Shown one piece after another: positions 48,752 to 57,836 of a DNA stretch of 64,000 bases. This DNA comes from Alkalinema sp. FACHB-956. GTDB taxonomy: Bacteria; Cyanobacteriota; Cyanobacteriia; Leptolyngbyales; Leptolyngbyaceae. The position numbers and the translations under genes are program-made. The stretch is from NCBI RefSeq assembly GCF_014697025.1, contig NZ_JACJRC010000002.1, positions 310,001-374,000 of the forward strand, written 5' to 3'. Under the pieces are notes generated by a model. That model saw only the letters and a list, made by a program, of their open reading frames with translations. It was not told where the DNA came from and did not search any database. Each line of letters begins with the position of its first letter. Within the stretch, counting starts at the first letter, position 1.

Positions 48752-49399
48752 AACCTTCGCCTCCCCCAACAATAAACCTGTTCTACCCTAACGTGGGATC
48801 GGCTGCGATCGCTGTGCTTGATCTTAGGTTTCACCCAAGTCAATGACAGGTTTTCCCAAAAAGATTGGTATTTTGCTTTACAATGTGTGACGATTAAAAA
48901 GTAAGCATTTCTTCCTTAAATCTATTAAAAGATTCCAAGGGAGCCATCTTTCTGCGCTAAATCTAGTTAGGCTAGTAACTAGAACACCATAAATACGAAA
49001 GCTTAAATCCTGACTGTAGACCAGTTTCACTGATTTCTGGCCACCTTGTATCTCCTAACTTGTATCGAAATTTTATTTGGCCTATGAGTTCCTGGCGAAC
49101 TGCCCCTATCCCCCACCTTTCTCCCCAAATGGGAGAAGAGAGCCGGAATTAAAAGTCCCTCGCCCCCAATGGGAGAGGGATTTAGAGTGAGGGAAAGTTT
49201 GCGTTACTCAAAATTCTATAAAGCTACGTTTGGTTTGTTTTTGTCAGGCTCCTAACAGGTAGATAAATTCTTCCTATCTGGGATGTGTCCTAAGGCATTC
49301 TTAGGATTTGGCAGATAGCCCATTCCGCGATCGTGAGTCGTTTGATCCCTGGTGGATGGATGCCCTGCGCACCCTCTCCTTTCGTTGTTATAGGCGCGT
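48752..49399. other. 648-bp divergent spacer between cobN and the histidine kinase gene
   Basis: The spacer contains a dispersed hairpin repeat (49111-49196) and otherwise AT-rich sequence. No cobalamin riboswitch box was recognised upstream of cobN, and no gene was identified. Confidence 0.5.
49111..49196. repeat. Dispersed hairpin-forming intergenic repeat
   Basis: CTCCCCAAATGGGAG and CCCTCGCCCCCAATGGGAGAGGG form two successive hairpins, followed by ATTTAGAGTGAGGG. This resembles a family of short repeats scattered in many cyanobacterial spacers. Confidence 0.6.
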
Positions 49400-51214
49400 A
49401 TGTCATCGAGTTCCTTCGAGGAAGAATTACGACAACAGGTTGAGCAGGAGCGGCTGATCAATCAAGTCACCACGTTAATTCGCCAAAGCTTAGAACTTCC
49501 CGTGATTTTGGAAACGGCGGTTCAAGAGGTTCGCAAACTCCTGAAAGCCGATCGCTTAATCATCTACCAGTTCAATATTTCGGCTCCGGCCTGTCCCGTC
49601 GATTTCGACCAGCCCACGACGGCGGTTCCGATCACCGTGCCCCAGTTGGATGGCATTACCTACGAATCCCGCGCCCACGATCGCATTCCCTCTGTCCTGA
49701 ACCTCATCGCGGACGGTTGGCAATTGCCTGCGACGGAATTGCGCAACAAGTATCAATCGGGCCAGTCCTGTAGCATTACTGACACCTCCAATTCCGCCAA
49801 TACCTCCGTTTATTTTTTACCGTTGGGCAGCGATTCCGTGCGATCGGAACTGGCGACGCCGATTTTGGTTCAGGGTCATCTGTGGGGTTTGCTGATTGCC
49901 CATCAATGCGAACAACCCCGGCAGTGGCGAGAGCAGGACTGTAACTGTTTAGAGCGTTTGGCAGATAATCTGGCGATCGCGATTCACCAGGCCAACCTGT
50001 ATGCCGAACTCCAATGTCAAAAAGACACCTTGGAACAACAGGTCATTGAACGGACGCAAAACCTGCGGGATGCCCTGTATGCAGCCCAGTCAGCGGATCA
50101 GGCCAAGAGTGAGTTTTTGGCAACCATGAGCCACGAGCTACGGACGCCGTTGACCTGTGTGATTGGCATGGCGGCGACGCTGCTGCGGCAAACGCCGGAA
50201 ACGCCCTTGCCCTCTGAAAAACAAAAAGCGTATCTGCAAATTATTCGCGATCGGGGAGAGCACCTGCTGTCCTTAATTAACGACATGTTGGAACTGTCGC
50301 GGCTGGAAACGGGCCGCACGATTCTCAATGTACGCGAATTTTCTCTGGTGGATCTGGCCAGCCAAACCCTCCGTCAGGTTCAGGATCAAGCCCAGAAAAA
50401 ACAAATTACCCTGTTCTTGAAATGTGCCAATGGGGCTAACGGCGAGAAAACCCCGCGCTTCCTAGCTGATCCACGACGGGTACAGCAAATTTTAATCAAT
50501 CTGCTCAGCAACGCGGTGAAGTTTACGCCAGCGGGTGGAACGGTCACCCTGCGAGTCTGGCAAGTGGCCGATACCGCCACCCTTCAGGTAGAAGATACCG
50601 GCATCGGCATTCCCGAAGACCAGCATCCTCTCCTCTTCCAAAAGTTTCAGCAGTTGGATCCATCCTATCGCCGTCACTACGAGGGCACAGGCTTGGGGCT
50701 AGCCTTGACTAAACAACTGGTGGAACTGCATGACGGTAGTATCTCGGTCGCTTCCAAGGTCGGGGAAGGGTCTACTTTTACGGTTCAACTGCCCAGCCAG
50801 GTGCGATCGGCCCTTGACTACGTGCGATCGCAGGAGCAACCCTTACCACTGTTGCATCAGCGGATTTTACTGCTCGAATCCAATGAGGAGATGGCCCATG
50901 TGGTTTGTGATCTCCTAAATCCAGCAGAATATCAAGTGGTGTGGATGACGGAAATTGATCTGGCGCTGCAAAACTTCCAGATTCTCCAGCCCCATGGTGT
51001 AATTGTGTCTGGATCCTTGCTTCCAGAATTCTGGACTGGGTTAACCCAGCAGAACGAAGCCATTCCCCCGTTATTGGTCATCTGGTCGGGGGATGGCGAT
51101 CGACCTATCGCTGACCTATCCTTAATGGGACTCTCGACGGATGTGCTGGTGCAGCCAATCTCGCAACCGGATGCTTTTATCGATCGCGTCGCTTCCCTGA
51201 TTGCTAGGGAATAA
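49400..51214 (+). CDS. GAF-domain hybrid histidine kinase with degenerate receiver
   Basis: This 604-residue soluble kinase has a GAF domain (about 20-195, with 'LWGLLIAHQCEQPRQW', the phytochrome/CBCR-type ending), a coiled coil (about 200-235) and HisKA with His245 in 'ATMSHELRTPL'. HATPase_c follows with Asn371 (NLLSNAVKF), 'DTGIGI' (399-404) and 'GTGLGL' (429-434). The C-terminal 120 residues have a receiver-like pattern. However, the acidic pair is Glu-Ser (ILLLESNEE, 493-494) and the phosphoacceptor site reads 'GVIVSGSLLPEF', so no phosphorylatable Asp remains. The GAF lacks an obvious Cys-His chromophore site. An LSDAT/SLOG gene follows 8 bp downstream, so the two are probably one operon. 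Confidence 0.9.
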   Translation: MSSSSFEEELRQQVEQERLINQVTTLIRQSLELPVILETAVQEVRKLLKADRLIIYQFNISAPACPVDFDQPTTAVPITVPQLDGITYESRAHDRIPSVLNLIADGWQLPATELRNKYQSGQSCSITDTSNSANTSVYFLPLGSDSVRSELATPILVQGHLWGLLIAHQCEQPRQWREQDCNCLERLADNLAIAIHQANLYAELQCQKDTLEQQVIERTQNLRDALYAAQSADQAKSEFLATMSHELRTPLTCVIGMAATLLRQTPETPLPSEKQKAYLQIIRDRGEHLLSLINDMLELSRLETGRTILNVREFSLVDLASQTLRQVQDQAQKKQITLFLKCANGANGEKTPRFLADPRRVQQILINLLSNAVKFTPAGGTVTLRVWQVADTATLQVEDTGIGIPEDQHPLLFQKFQQLDPSYRRHYEGTGLGLALTKQLVELHDGSISVASKVGEGSTFTVQLPSQVRSALDYVRSQEQPLPLLHQRILLLESNEEMAHVVCDLLNPAEYQVVWMTEIDLALQNFQILQPHGVIVSGSLLPEFWTGLTQQNEAIPPLLVIWSGDGDRPIADLSLMGLSTDVLVQPISQPDAFIDRVASLIARE

Positions 51215-51222
51215 TATGAGGT

Positions 51223-51993
51223 ATGAAACAATCCTTTCAAATCCAAATGTCTTCCCAGACATCAACCCCTTCCAATCATGCCCAGGTTGCCGTCCTGGGG
51301 GAAATGGCACATTTACGGAATGCCTTGCAAACGGTGGGTATCAGCCTGGTGCCCCATCCGGTGATGGTCGTGATTGGCGGAGCTTCCTATTTTGAACCGG
51401 AGCAAAATCGCCAAATTCAGCAACTGTTTACCGATGCGATCGCGCCGATCGCGGAACGGTACCAGACCTGTGTAGTAGATGGTGGGACGGATTCTGGGGT
51501 AATGCGGTTGATGGGGTCTGCTCGATCGCACATCCAAGGGACGTTCCCTTTGATTGGAGTTGCTCCCTTGGCATTGGTGGAGTTTCCCGGCACGAGCAAT
51601 GAGCATCCCGAGTCTTCGCCGTTGGAACCGAACCACACCCATTTTTTGCTAACACCTGGGAATTCCTGGGGGGATGAGTCCCATTGGTTAGCCAAGGTTG
51701 CCAGTGAGTTGTCGGGAACAACCCCTTCGGTGGCCATTTTGCTGAATGGGGGGAATGTGACTTGGCGGGATGCCTTGGAAAATTTGCGGGCGGGGCAAAC
51801 GGTGATTGTAATTGATGGCACGGGGCGGGCGGCGGATGAAATTGCGGCGGGCCTACGGGGGGAAGTCCATAATCATCGAGTCACTGATTTGATTGCCACA
51901 GGAAGAATTGAAGCGATTCCTTTGCAGGATGCGGTGCAGCAATTAACCGCTCGTTTAGAGACTGCGTTTCAGCCCCTCAGCAAATCCAAGTGA
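51223..51993 (+). CDS. LSDAT_prok (SLOG superfamily, TRPM-like) nucleotide-sensor-like protein
   Basis: This 256-residue Rossmannoid protein has the LSDAT pattern: 'MVVIGGASYFEP', 'TCVVDGGTDSGVMRLMGSAR', 'PLIGVAPLALVEFPG', 'LEPNHTHFLLTPGNSWGDES' and 'VAILLNGGNVTWRDALEN'. SLOG proteins bind or process nucleotide-derived ligands (NAD, ADP-ribose or cytokinin-type); the LSDAT branch includes the cytosolic domain of animal TRPM channels. No effector domain is attached here. The gene is 8 bp after the histidine kinase gene, suggesting a joint sensory role. Enzymatic activity cannot be judged from sequence. Confidence 0.8.
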   Translation: MKQSFQIQMSSQTSTPSNHAQVAVLGEMAHLRNALQTVGISLVPHPVMVVIGGASYFEPEQNRQIQQLFTDAIAPIAERYQTCVVDGGTDSGVMRLMGSARSHIQGTFPLIGVAPLALVEFPGTSNEHPESSPLEPNHTHFLLTPGNSWGDESHWLAKVASELSGTTPSVAILLNGGNVTWRDALENLRAGQTVIVIDGTGRAADEIAAGLRGEVHNHRVTDLIATGRIEAIPLQDAVQQLTARLETAFQPLSKSK

Positions 51994-52222
51994 ATTCAAG
52001 CCAAGGGCATTCAAGCCAAGGGCATTCAAGCAAATCTCAATTTCATTCAATCTGGGCTGCAAAAGCTGAATTGAGGCGTGAGTCTAGCGGATGGCCCGAT
52101 CGCCGAGTAGTCATATCAGGTCTTCATCAGCCAGATCTTCATCAGTCAGAGCTTTACGTTTGTCATCGCTGTTCATCAGGTAGCATCGTTCATCAGGTAG
52201 CATCGTTCATCAGGCAGCATTG
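51993..52222. repeat. Two tandem arrays (15-bp and 17-bp units)
   Basis: ATTCAAGCCAAGGGC is repeated about 2.7 times at 51993-52035, right after the LSDAT stop. TTCATCAGGTAGCATCG is repeated three times at 52172-52222, with related CTTCATCAG copies just before. This spacer has no gene other than the GST relic that follows. Confidence 0.85.
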
Positions 52223-52284
52223 GGTTGCATCAGACTGCTTCTGGAATGACTTGCTAAGCTAAGGAATCTTTGACGGAATTCCCT

Positions 52285-52442
52285 ATGCTGAAGTTTTACT
52301 ACAATTTTTTTACGACAATTTATTGTCGATCCCATCCCGTCGTATTTGGATTGTTTTGCTGGAAAAGCAGATTGCCTTTGAGCCTGTTTTAGTGGCATTG
52401 GATGGAGATCAGTTCGGAGCCGATTTCACTCGTGAAGCGTAG
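52285..52442 (+). pseudogene. N-terminal relic of a glutathione S-transferase
   Basis: ATG 52285 gives MLKFYYN, the usual start of a bacterial GST. The frame then shifts and the GST sequence resumes as 'LSIPSRRIWIVLLEKQIAFE' followed by 'PVLVALDGDQFGADF', ending at a TAG (52442) after about 55 residues. At the break, ACAATTTTTTTACG is followed by a partial copy ACAATTTATTG, so a 14-bp duplication is the likely cause of the frameshift. The rest of the gene is deleted; a thioesterase gene begins 47 bp later. Confidence 0.75.
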
Positions 52443-52489
52443 AAAGTTTATTAGTATTGTTGAATGAGTGTTGTTTCAATTATGGTCAG

Positions 52490-52969
52490 ATGGGTTTTAT
52501 CTACGATCGCACGATTCGTTTTAGTGATACCGATGCAGCGGGAGTTGTCTACTTTGCCAATGGGTTAAACCTGTGCCACGAAGCCTACGAAGCCTCACTC
52601 CAAGCCAGCGGCATCAACCTCCGAACATTTTTTTCCGCTGGACAAACGGTGGCCTTTCCGATCGTTCACGCTAGCATCGATTTCCGTCGCCCAATGCACT
52701 GCGGCGATCGTATCCAGGTTCATCTGCAACCACGATCAATCAGCGAAAGTGAATATGAAATTCAGTACCAAATTTTCATCTATGAAAACACTGTAGAAAC
52801 CGGATCAACTCCACTAGATACACCACCGCCACGATCAACATTCCCTGTCGCCACAGCTATTACCCGTCACGTCTGCATCGATACCCTGAAACGCAAACAT
52901 CAACCCTACACAACAGCAATCAAAACCTGGCTATCAATGCTGGGAGGATTGGATGACTTAAAAGCTTAG
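52490..52969 (+). CDS. Hotdog-fold acyl-CoA thioesterase, probably DHNA-CoA thioesterase
   Basis: This 159-residue protein starts at ATG 52490 (MGFIYDRTIRFSDTDAAGVV); the TTG at 52457 adds an unlikely leader. The 4HBT active-site segment 'RFSDTDAAGVVYFANGLNLC' carries the catalytic Asp. 'FPIVHASIDFRRPMHCGDRI' and a final strand 'ATAITRHVCID' complete the single hotdog domain. In cyanobacteria such proteins hydrolyse 1,4-dihydroxy-2-naphthoyl-CoA for phylloquinone synthesis. A Ser/Thr/Pro insertion (about 113-128) sits before the last strand. No other menaquinone gene is near, so the substrate is inferred from family resemblance. Confidence 0.8.
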   Translation: MGFIYDRTIRFSDTDAAGVVYFANGLNLCHEAYEASLQASGINLRTFFSAGQTVAFPIVHASIDFRRPMHCGDRIQVHLQPRSISESEYEIQYQIFIYENTVETGSTPLDTPPPRSTFPVATAITRHVCIDTLKRKHQPYTTAIKTWLSMLGGLDDLKA

Positions 52970-53230
52970 ATTGTGAACGTTTATACCAAATCAATTGGGT
53001 ATTAGGGATGGATTACTCGAATATTACAAAACATTACAGAATTGGAAGGAGCAAGATACAAGTGCAGTCGAATTAACTTGTCACAGGCGAGGTCTGCCGT
53101 TTTCAACGGGAAGAGGACACAGATGATTTGGCATCCCAATCAAGCAGTAATGCAACCAGGCAGTATAGCGGCAGCAATTTCTACGGCAAGTCGGGTTCCA
53201 GAAGTACAGGAGCACTACTACTGAATTCTT

Positions 53231-55234
53231 CTAGGTTCGGCTGCCAGTCAGCTTATCCCGTAGGTGCTTGATCTTGTCGCGGTATTTCGCAGCTTCCTCA
53301 AATTCCAAATTCTTCGCGGCCTCCTTCATTTGCGATTCAAATTGTTTGATCAGTTCTGGAATATTTTCCAAGGGAATGTCATCCGCTTGGACGTAAGCCT
53401 GCTCCAGTTCCTGGGAATTCAAGCGGCGAGACACTTCCAGAAAGGCGAGAATGGCATTGCTGGATTTCTTGACGATCGGCATGGGGACAATGCCATGCTT
53501 TTCGTTATGGGCCATTTGAATCGCGCGACGACGTTCGGTTTCACTAATCGCCTTGACCATACTATCGGTCATGTTATCGGCGTACAAAATCGCCTGCCCC
53601 TGTACGTGACGCGCCGCCCGCCCGATCGTTTGAATCAGCGATCGTTCTGCCCGCAGGAACCCTTCCTTATCCGCATCCAGAATCGCCACCAACGAGACCT
53701 CTGGCAGGTCTAACCCTTCCCGCAATAGGTTTACCCCAATCAGCACATCAAAAACCCCTTCCCGGAGGTCTTGAATGATTTCAATCCGTTCGATCGAATT
53801 GATTTCTGAATGCAAATAGCGAACCCGCACGCTACGCTCTTGGAAATACTCCGTTAAATCCTCCGCCATCCGTTTGGTCAATGTGGTAACCAACACGCGC
53901 TCTTTCTTAGTAACCCGTTCCTGAATTTCCGCAAGAAGGTCGTCCACCTGCCCTTCCGTGGGACGTACCACCACTTCCGGATCAAGTACGCCCGTGGGTC
54001 GAATCACCTGCTCAACAATGTGATCTTCGGAAATTTCCAGTTCCCAATTCCCAGGGGTTGCTGAAACAAAAATCCCTTGCTTGACCTTGTTCCAAAACTC
54101 ATCGGCTTTTAGGGGGCGATTGTCTGCGGCACTGGGTAGGCGAAAACCGTGGTCGATCAAGACCTTTTTGCGGGCTTGATCCCCGTTGTACATCGCGCGA
54201 ATTTGTGGAATGGTTACGTGGGATTCGTCAATCACCAGGAGCCAATCTTCTGGAAAATAGTCCACCAAGCATTCTGGAGGGGCTCCGGCTTCACGGCCCG
54301 CTAAGTGCCGAGAGTAGTTTTCCACCCCATTGCAAAAACCAACCTCTCGTAGGACTTCTAAATCATAACGAGTTCGTTGTTCTAAGCGTTGGGCTTCCAG
54401 TAACTTCCCCTCTTTTTCCAGTTCTTCTAGACGTTCCTTTAATTCCTGTTCGATCGCATTGCAGGCATCCTCCAACCGATCCTCCGGCGTAACGAAGTGG
54501 CGAGCGGGGTAGATATTGACGGCTTCTAGGGTTTGCAATGTACTGCCTGTCACAGGATCAACGTAGCGAATCGCATCAATTTCATCCCCAAAAAACTCGA
54601 CTCGAATAATGCGGTCTTCGTAGGCCGGCCCAATTTCCAAAACGTCCCCCTTCACCCGGAAACGCCCCCGCCCAAGATCGAGATCATTGCGGGTGTACTG
54701 TACCGAAGCCAGATCCCGCAGAATTTGCCGTTGGTTGACCTCCTCCCCCACACGAAAGGGAATCGCTGCGTTTAAATATTCAGCGGGAATCCCCAAACCG
54801 TAAATGCAACTAATCGACGCCACCACAATCACATCCCGCCGCTCAAACAGCGATCGGGTCGCGGAATGGCGCAGCATATCAATTTCTTCGTTAATGGAAG
54901 CCGTTTTTTCAATGTAAGTATCGCTAACGGGAATGTAGGCTTCCGGTTGATAGTAGTCGTAATAGCTGATGAAATATTCCACGGCATTGTAGGGAAAAAA
55001 TTCCCGTAGCTCGTTGCAGAGTTGAGCCGCCAGGGTTTTGTTGTGGGCCAAGACGAGGGTGGGTCTGCCCAATTGCTCAATCACACGGGCGATCGTGTGG
55101 GTTTTTCCCGTTCCGGTGGCTCCGAGCAGCGTTTGATAGCGATTTCCTTGGCTGATGGACTGTTTGAGCGCCGCGATCGCCTTCGGTTGGTCACCCTTGG
55201 GTTCAAAGGGGGCTTGGATGTTGAACTGTGGCAT
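53231..55234 (-). CDS. uvrB: Excinuclease ABC subunit B
   Basis: This 667-residue damage-verifying helicase of nucleotide excision repair works with UvrA and UvrC. Visible motifs are Walker A '[17 protein letters not shown]', the beta-hairpin region '[20 protein letters not shown]', and the '[12 protein letters not shown]' box. '[16 protein letters not shown]', '[20 protein letters not shown]' and '[19 protein letters not shown]' are the remaining helicase motifs. The C-terminal UVR motif is ([20 protein letters not shown]). Length is normal. An ADP-ribosylglycohydrolase gene ends 38 bp upstream on the same strand, suggesting co-transcription. Confidence 0.97.
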   Translation of the reverse strand: MPQFNIQAPFEPKGDQPKAIAALKQSISQGNRYQTLLGATGTGKTHTIARVIEQLGRPTLVLAHNKTLAAQLCNELREFFPYNAVEYFISYYDYYQPEAYIPVSDTYIEKTASINEEIDMLRHSATRSLFERRDVIVVASISCIYGLGIPAEYLNAAIPFRVGEEVNQRQILRDLASVQYTRNDLDLGRGRFRVKGDVLEIGPAYEDRIIRVEFFGDEIDAIRYVDPVTGSTLQTLEAVNIYPARHFVTPEDRLEDACNAIEQELKERLEELEKEGKLLEAQRLEQRTRYDLEVLREVGFCNGVENYSRHLAGREAGAPPECLVDYFPEDWLLVIDESHVTIPQIRAMYNGDQARKKVLIDHGFRLPSAADNRPLKADEFWNKVKQGIFVSATPGNWELEISEDHIVEQVIRPTGVLDPEVVVRPTEGQVDDLLAEIQERVTKKERVLVTTLTKRMAEDLTEYFQERSVRVRYLHSEINSIERIEIIQDLREGVFDVLIGVNLLREGLDLPEVSLVAILDADKEGFLRAERSLIQTIGRAARHVQGQAILYADNMTDSMVKAISETERRRAIQMAHNEKHGIVPMPIVKKSSNAILAFLEVSRRLNSQELEQAYVQADDIPLENIPELIKQFESQMKEAAKNLEFEEAAKYRDKIKHLRDKLTGSRT

Positions 55235-55272
55235 GGGTTAGCTATCAACGGGGGTAACGAGGGTCAATAGTT

Positions 55273-56118
55273 CTATGATAGCGAGACTTTTTGTAACAGT
55301 TGGGCATCCAGCGCACAGAGATAGTCCCGACCATAGCGATCGTTTTCTAGCCCATCTACCAAGTGCTGGGGCAAATCTGGGGTGACTTCTACGCTCCCAC
55401 TGGCGGCGGCCAGGGCGATCGTGGCAACGGTATCCACATCGCCACCAAAGGCAATGCAGGCCCGTAGAATTTCGCTGAGACGGTCATGGTTCACGATCGC
55501 GGTGATGGCAGCCCGCACCGCCATCCAGCCCTTTTCCCCCACGGGGTCGCCCCAGGGTTCGGCCCAGCTATAGCCCGGTATCTGGCGCTCTAGGAACTGG
55601 CCCAATGCCGCTTTGTCCCCTAACTGGTGCAAAAAATAATGGCTCATCAAAGCAGCGGCCTGGGCAGCGGCAATGCCTGCGGGGGTATTGTGGGTCAGCT
55701 TAGCTTGAAGGGCCGCTTTTTCTAAGACTTCAGTGGGATCGGAAAACACGCCGATCGGGCCAGCTCGCATCGCGGCTCCACTTCGTTCACTCCAAGGTTG
55801 AATGTTGGCGAGAAATTCATCCCCCGTTTGAGTGTCCTGCAAAAACTGGTAAAACCGAGAGGCGTATCCCTCACGCGGATCACGATGGAATACTTGAACA
55901 AAGCGATCGGCCAACGCCGCTGGGTTCCAATCGTCTTCTGCGACAATCGCTTCCGCGATCGCTAAGCTCATTTGTGTATCGTCTGTATATTTCCCCGGTT
56001 GAATCTGATATTTCGTATGTTGTAAATAACCCGATAAATCATTTCGTTGCAGTGCAAATTCGGGAACATATTCAAATCCAGCTCCGTAGGCATCTCCCAC
56101 CGCCATTTCTAGTAACAT
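55273..56118 (-). CDS. ADP-ribosylglycohydrolase (DraG/ARH family)
   Basis: This 281-residue protein opens 'LLEMAVGDAYGAGFEYVPEF'. The first metal-binding motif is 'GKYTDDTQMSLAIAEAIVAE', the family 'RSGAAMRAGPIGVF' follows, and the second metal-binding motif is 'AFGGDVDTVATIALAAA' (GGDxDT). It should cleave ADP-ribose from protein, nucleic acid or small-molecule substrates using two divalent metals. Length is that of the short bacterial type. It precedes uvrB by 38 bp. Whether the pairing reflects reversal of DNA or protein ADP-ribosylation in repair is speculation. Confidence 0.9.
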   Translation of the reverse strand: MLLEMAVGDAYGAGFEYVPEFALQRNDLSGYLQHTKYQIQPGKYTDDTQMSLAIAEAIVAEDDWNPAALADRFVQVFHRDPREGYASRFYQFLQDTQTGDEFLANIQPWSERSGAAMRAGPIGVFSDPTEVLEKAALQAKLTHNTPAGIAAAQAAALMSHYFLHQLGDKAALGQFLERQIPGYSWAEPWGDPVGEKGWMAVRAAITAIVNHDRLSEILRACIAFGGDVDTVATIALAAASGSVEVTPDLPQHLVDGLENDRYGRDYLCALDAQLLQKVSLS

Positions 56119-56353
56119 ACGTCGTTCCTTTGCACGAGTTTAACAAGGCTATGCTACAACCCTTCTTCCATCATAGAACAGCTCCTCGATCGCCCATCCT
56201 CCAGAATATTGAACAGAGCTACTCTCCCGGTACAGATGAGAGGGTGTCTTTGCAACGACGGTTTTAGTTTAAACGGGTGATGTCCCAAAAAGGGCTGCAA
56301 CAAACAGATCGAAAGCGCGTAAAATTTGCGTGAGTGTTTCGTAGGGAATAGGT

Positions 56354-57787
56354 ATGGTCTCTCCTCTGAATCAGCAGTTGTCTGCACGCCGGAAAAACCT
56401 TTGGTATGAGCGGGTAATGGCAATCATTGCAGTGGCCAATTTAGGACTCGTAGGATTTGACCTGACCTATGTGATGTGGCGCGACTTCTGGTTGCGAGGC
56501 ACGATCGCGATCGGCCCAGTGAGTTTTACGGTTCCCCTGCCCCCGATCACTCAATGGTACGACCCCCTCAAAGGTATTGAACCCCATCGCGATACCCAGA
56601 AATACCTCGATACCGTAGACAAATTAGAGCAGGAATTGCAACAGGGGGGGATTGAGTCCCCCCAAGTCCAAGCGCGCCTCCAAGACCTGCGGGAACAAAG
56701 CAGTGACATGGTGACCACGGATCCCTTCAAAGTTGCCAATAAAAGCGGCACCTTGGAAAAGATCAAAAATCGAGTCCGGGAGCATATTTACGGCAAAAAT
56801 AGTGACGCCCCTTCCCGTGAAGCCTTTAAGGTGTTTTGGAGCAAGGAACATCTGCAAAAGAATGTGCGGGAGGAAATGCAATTTTTCAACCAGCAAATTC
56901 GCCCACTGATTGCCACGAACTATTACCGTTCCATTGGTGAAAATGGTGAATTTAACAATCTCTTTTGGATACTGGATGCACCGTTTGTAGCATTGTTTGC
57001 CCTCGAGTATTTAGGTCGTACCTTTTATCTAACGCGGCGATTCCGCAATTTGAAATGGCTGGATGCAATGCTCTGGCGTTGGTATGATTTGTTGCTGCTG
57101 ATTCCCATGTGGCAGTGGCTTCGGGTGATTCCGGTGGCGATTCGGTTAGACCAAGCGGAATTGATTAACCTCGATCGTATCCGTGATCAAGCAACCCAAG
57201 GTTTTGTAAGCAACATTGCCGAAGAACTGACGGAAGCGGTGATTGTCCAAGTGATTAATCAACTACAAGCCAATATTCAGCAAGGAACGCTTTCCCAATG
57301 GTTGCTTCGATCGGTCAATCGGCCCTACGTAGATCTCAACGAGCGGGATGAAATTCGGGAACTGACGAACCATGTTTTAAAGCTGACCGTGTATCAAGTG
57401 CTCCCCCAGATTAAGCCGGATTTGGAAGCATTGATTCGCCACAGTTTAGAAGGTGTGCTGGAACAAGCTCCCTTGTACAAGGGCTTTAAAGCCGTGCCGA
57501 TTATGGGTAGCATTCCCAGCCAAGTCAACGAGCAACTGGTGGCCACGGTAACCGCTGGGGCCTATGACGCGATCGTCAAAGCATTAGAAGATACCCAAGC
57601 CGCTGAACTGCTGAGCCAATTGGTGAAAAACTTTGGCAAAGTGATGGTGGAGGAATTGCAGAAGGGGAAATCGATCGAAGAAATGGAATCGTTGATCAGT
57701 GACTTAATGGAAGAGATTAAAGTTAACTATGTCAATCAAATCGATTCCATTACCGAAGATATCAAGGCTTTACCGACCCGTTTTTGA
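56354..57787 (+). CDS. Cyanobacterial membrane protein of unknown function
   Basis: This 477-residue protein has an N-terminal membrane helix (about 20-42). A soluble, coiled-coil-like region follows (about 80-190), then helices at about 205-222 (FWILDAPFVALFALEYLGRT) and 236-262 (DAMLWRWYDLLLLIPMWQWL). A long helical C-terminus has repeated '...LVKNFGKVMVEELQKG' heptads. The middle segment loosely resembles the S1-S4 part of ion channels (Arg-rich TRRFRNLKW beside helices) but no pore motif is seen. I do not recognise a named family. The gene is monocistronic and convergent with fumC across a perfect 8-bp hairpin. Confidence 0.7.
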   Translation: MVSPLNQQLSARRKNLWYERVMAIIAVANLGLVGFDLTYVMWRDFWLRGTIAIGPVSFTVPLPPITQWYDPLKGIEPHRDTQKYLDTVDKLEQELQQGGIESPQVQARLQDLREQSSDMVTTDPFKVANKSGTLEKIKNRVREHIYGKNSDAPSREAFKVFWSKEHLQKNVREEMQFFNQQIRPLIATNYYRSIGENGEFNNLFWILDAPFVALFALEYLGRTFYLTRRFRNLKWLDAMLWRWYDLLLLIPMWQWLRVIPVAIRLDQAELINLDRIRDQATQGFVSNIAEELTEAVIVQVINQLQANIQQGTLSQWLLRSVNRPYVDLNERDEIRELTNHVLKLTVYQVLPQIKPDLEALIRHSLEGVLEQAPLYKGFKAVPIMGSIPSQVNEQLVATVTAGAYDAIVKALEDTQAAELLSQLVKNFGKVMVEELQKGKSIEEMESLISDLMEEIKVNYVNQIDSITEDIKALPTRF

Positions 57788-57796
57788 GGGGAATGG

Positions 57797-57827
57797 GGGA
57801 GAGATCGTCGGAATGATGCTCTCTCCC
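57797..57827. terminator. Convergent terminator-like hairpin
   Basis: GGGAGAGA (57797-57804) pairs perfectly with TCTCTCCC (57820-57827) across a 15-nt loop, midway between the stops of the membrane-protein gene and fumC. The T-tract is absent, so efficiency is uncertain. Confidence 0.45.
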
Positions 57828-57836
57828 GATGGCTTC

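Noticed and set aside
48752-49100. Cobalamin riboswitch upstream of cobN
   Set aside because: I found no B12-box-like sequence or the expected conserved helices on the minus strand; CCAGTTTCACTGATTTCTGG near 49021 does not fit.
53042-53224. 60-residue rightward open frame before the uvrB stop
   Set aside because: It has an upstream GGAAGGAG but no similarity I recognise; the evidence is insufficient to call a gene.
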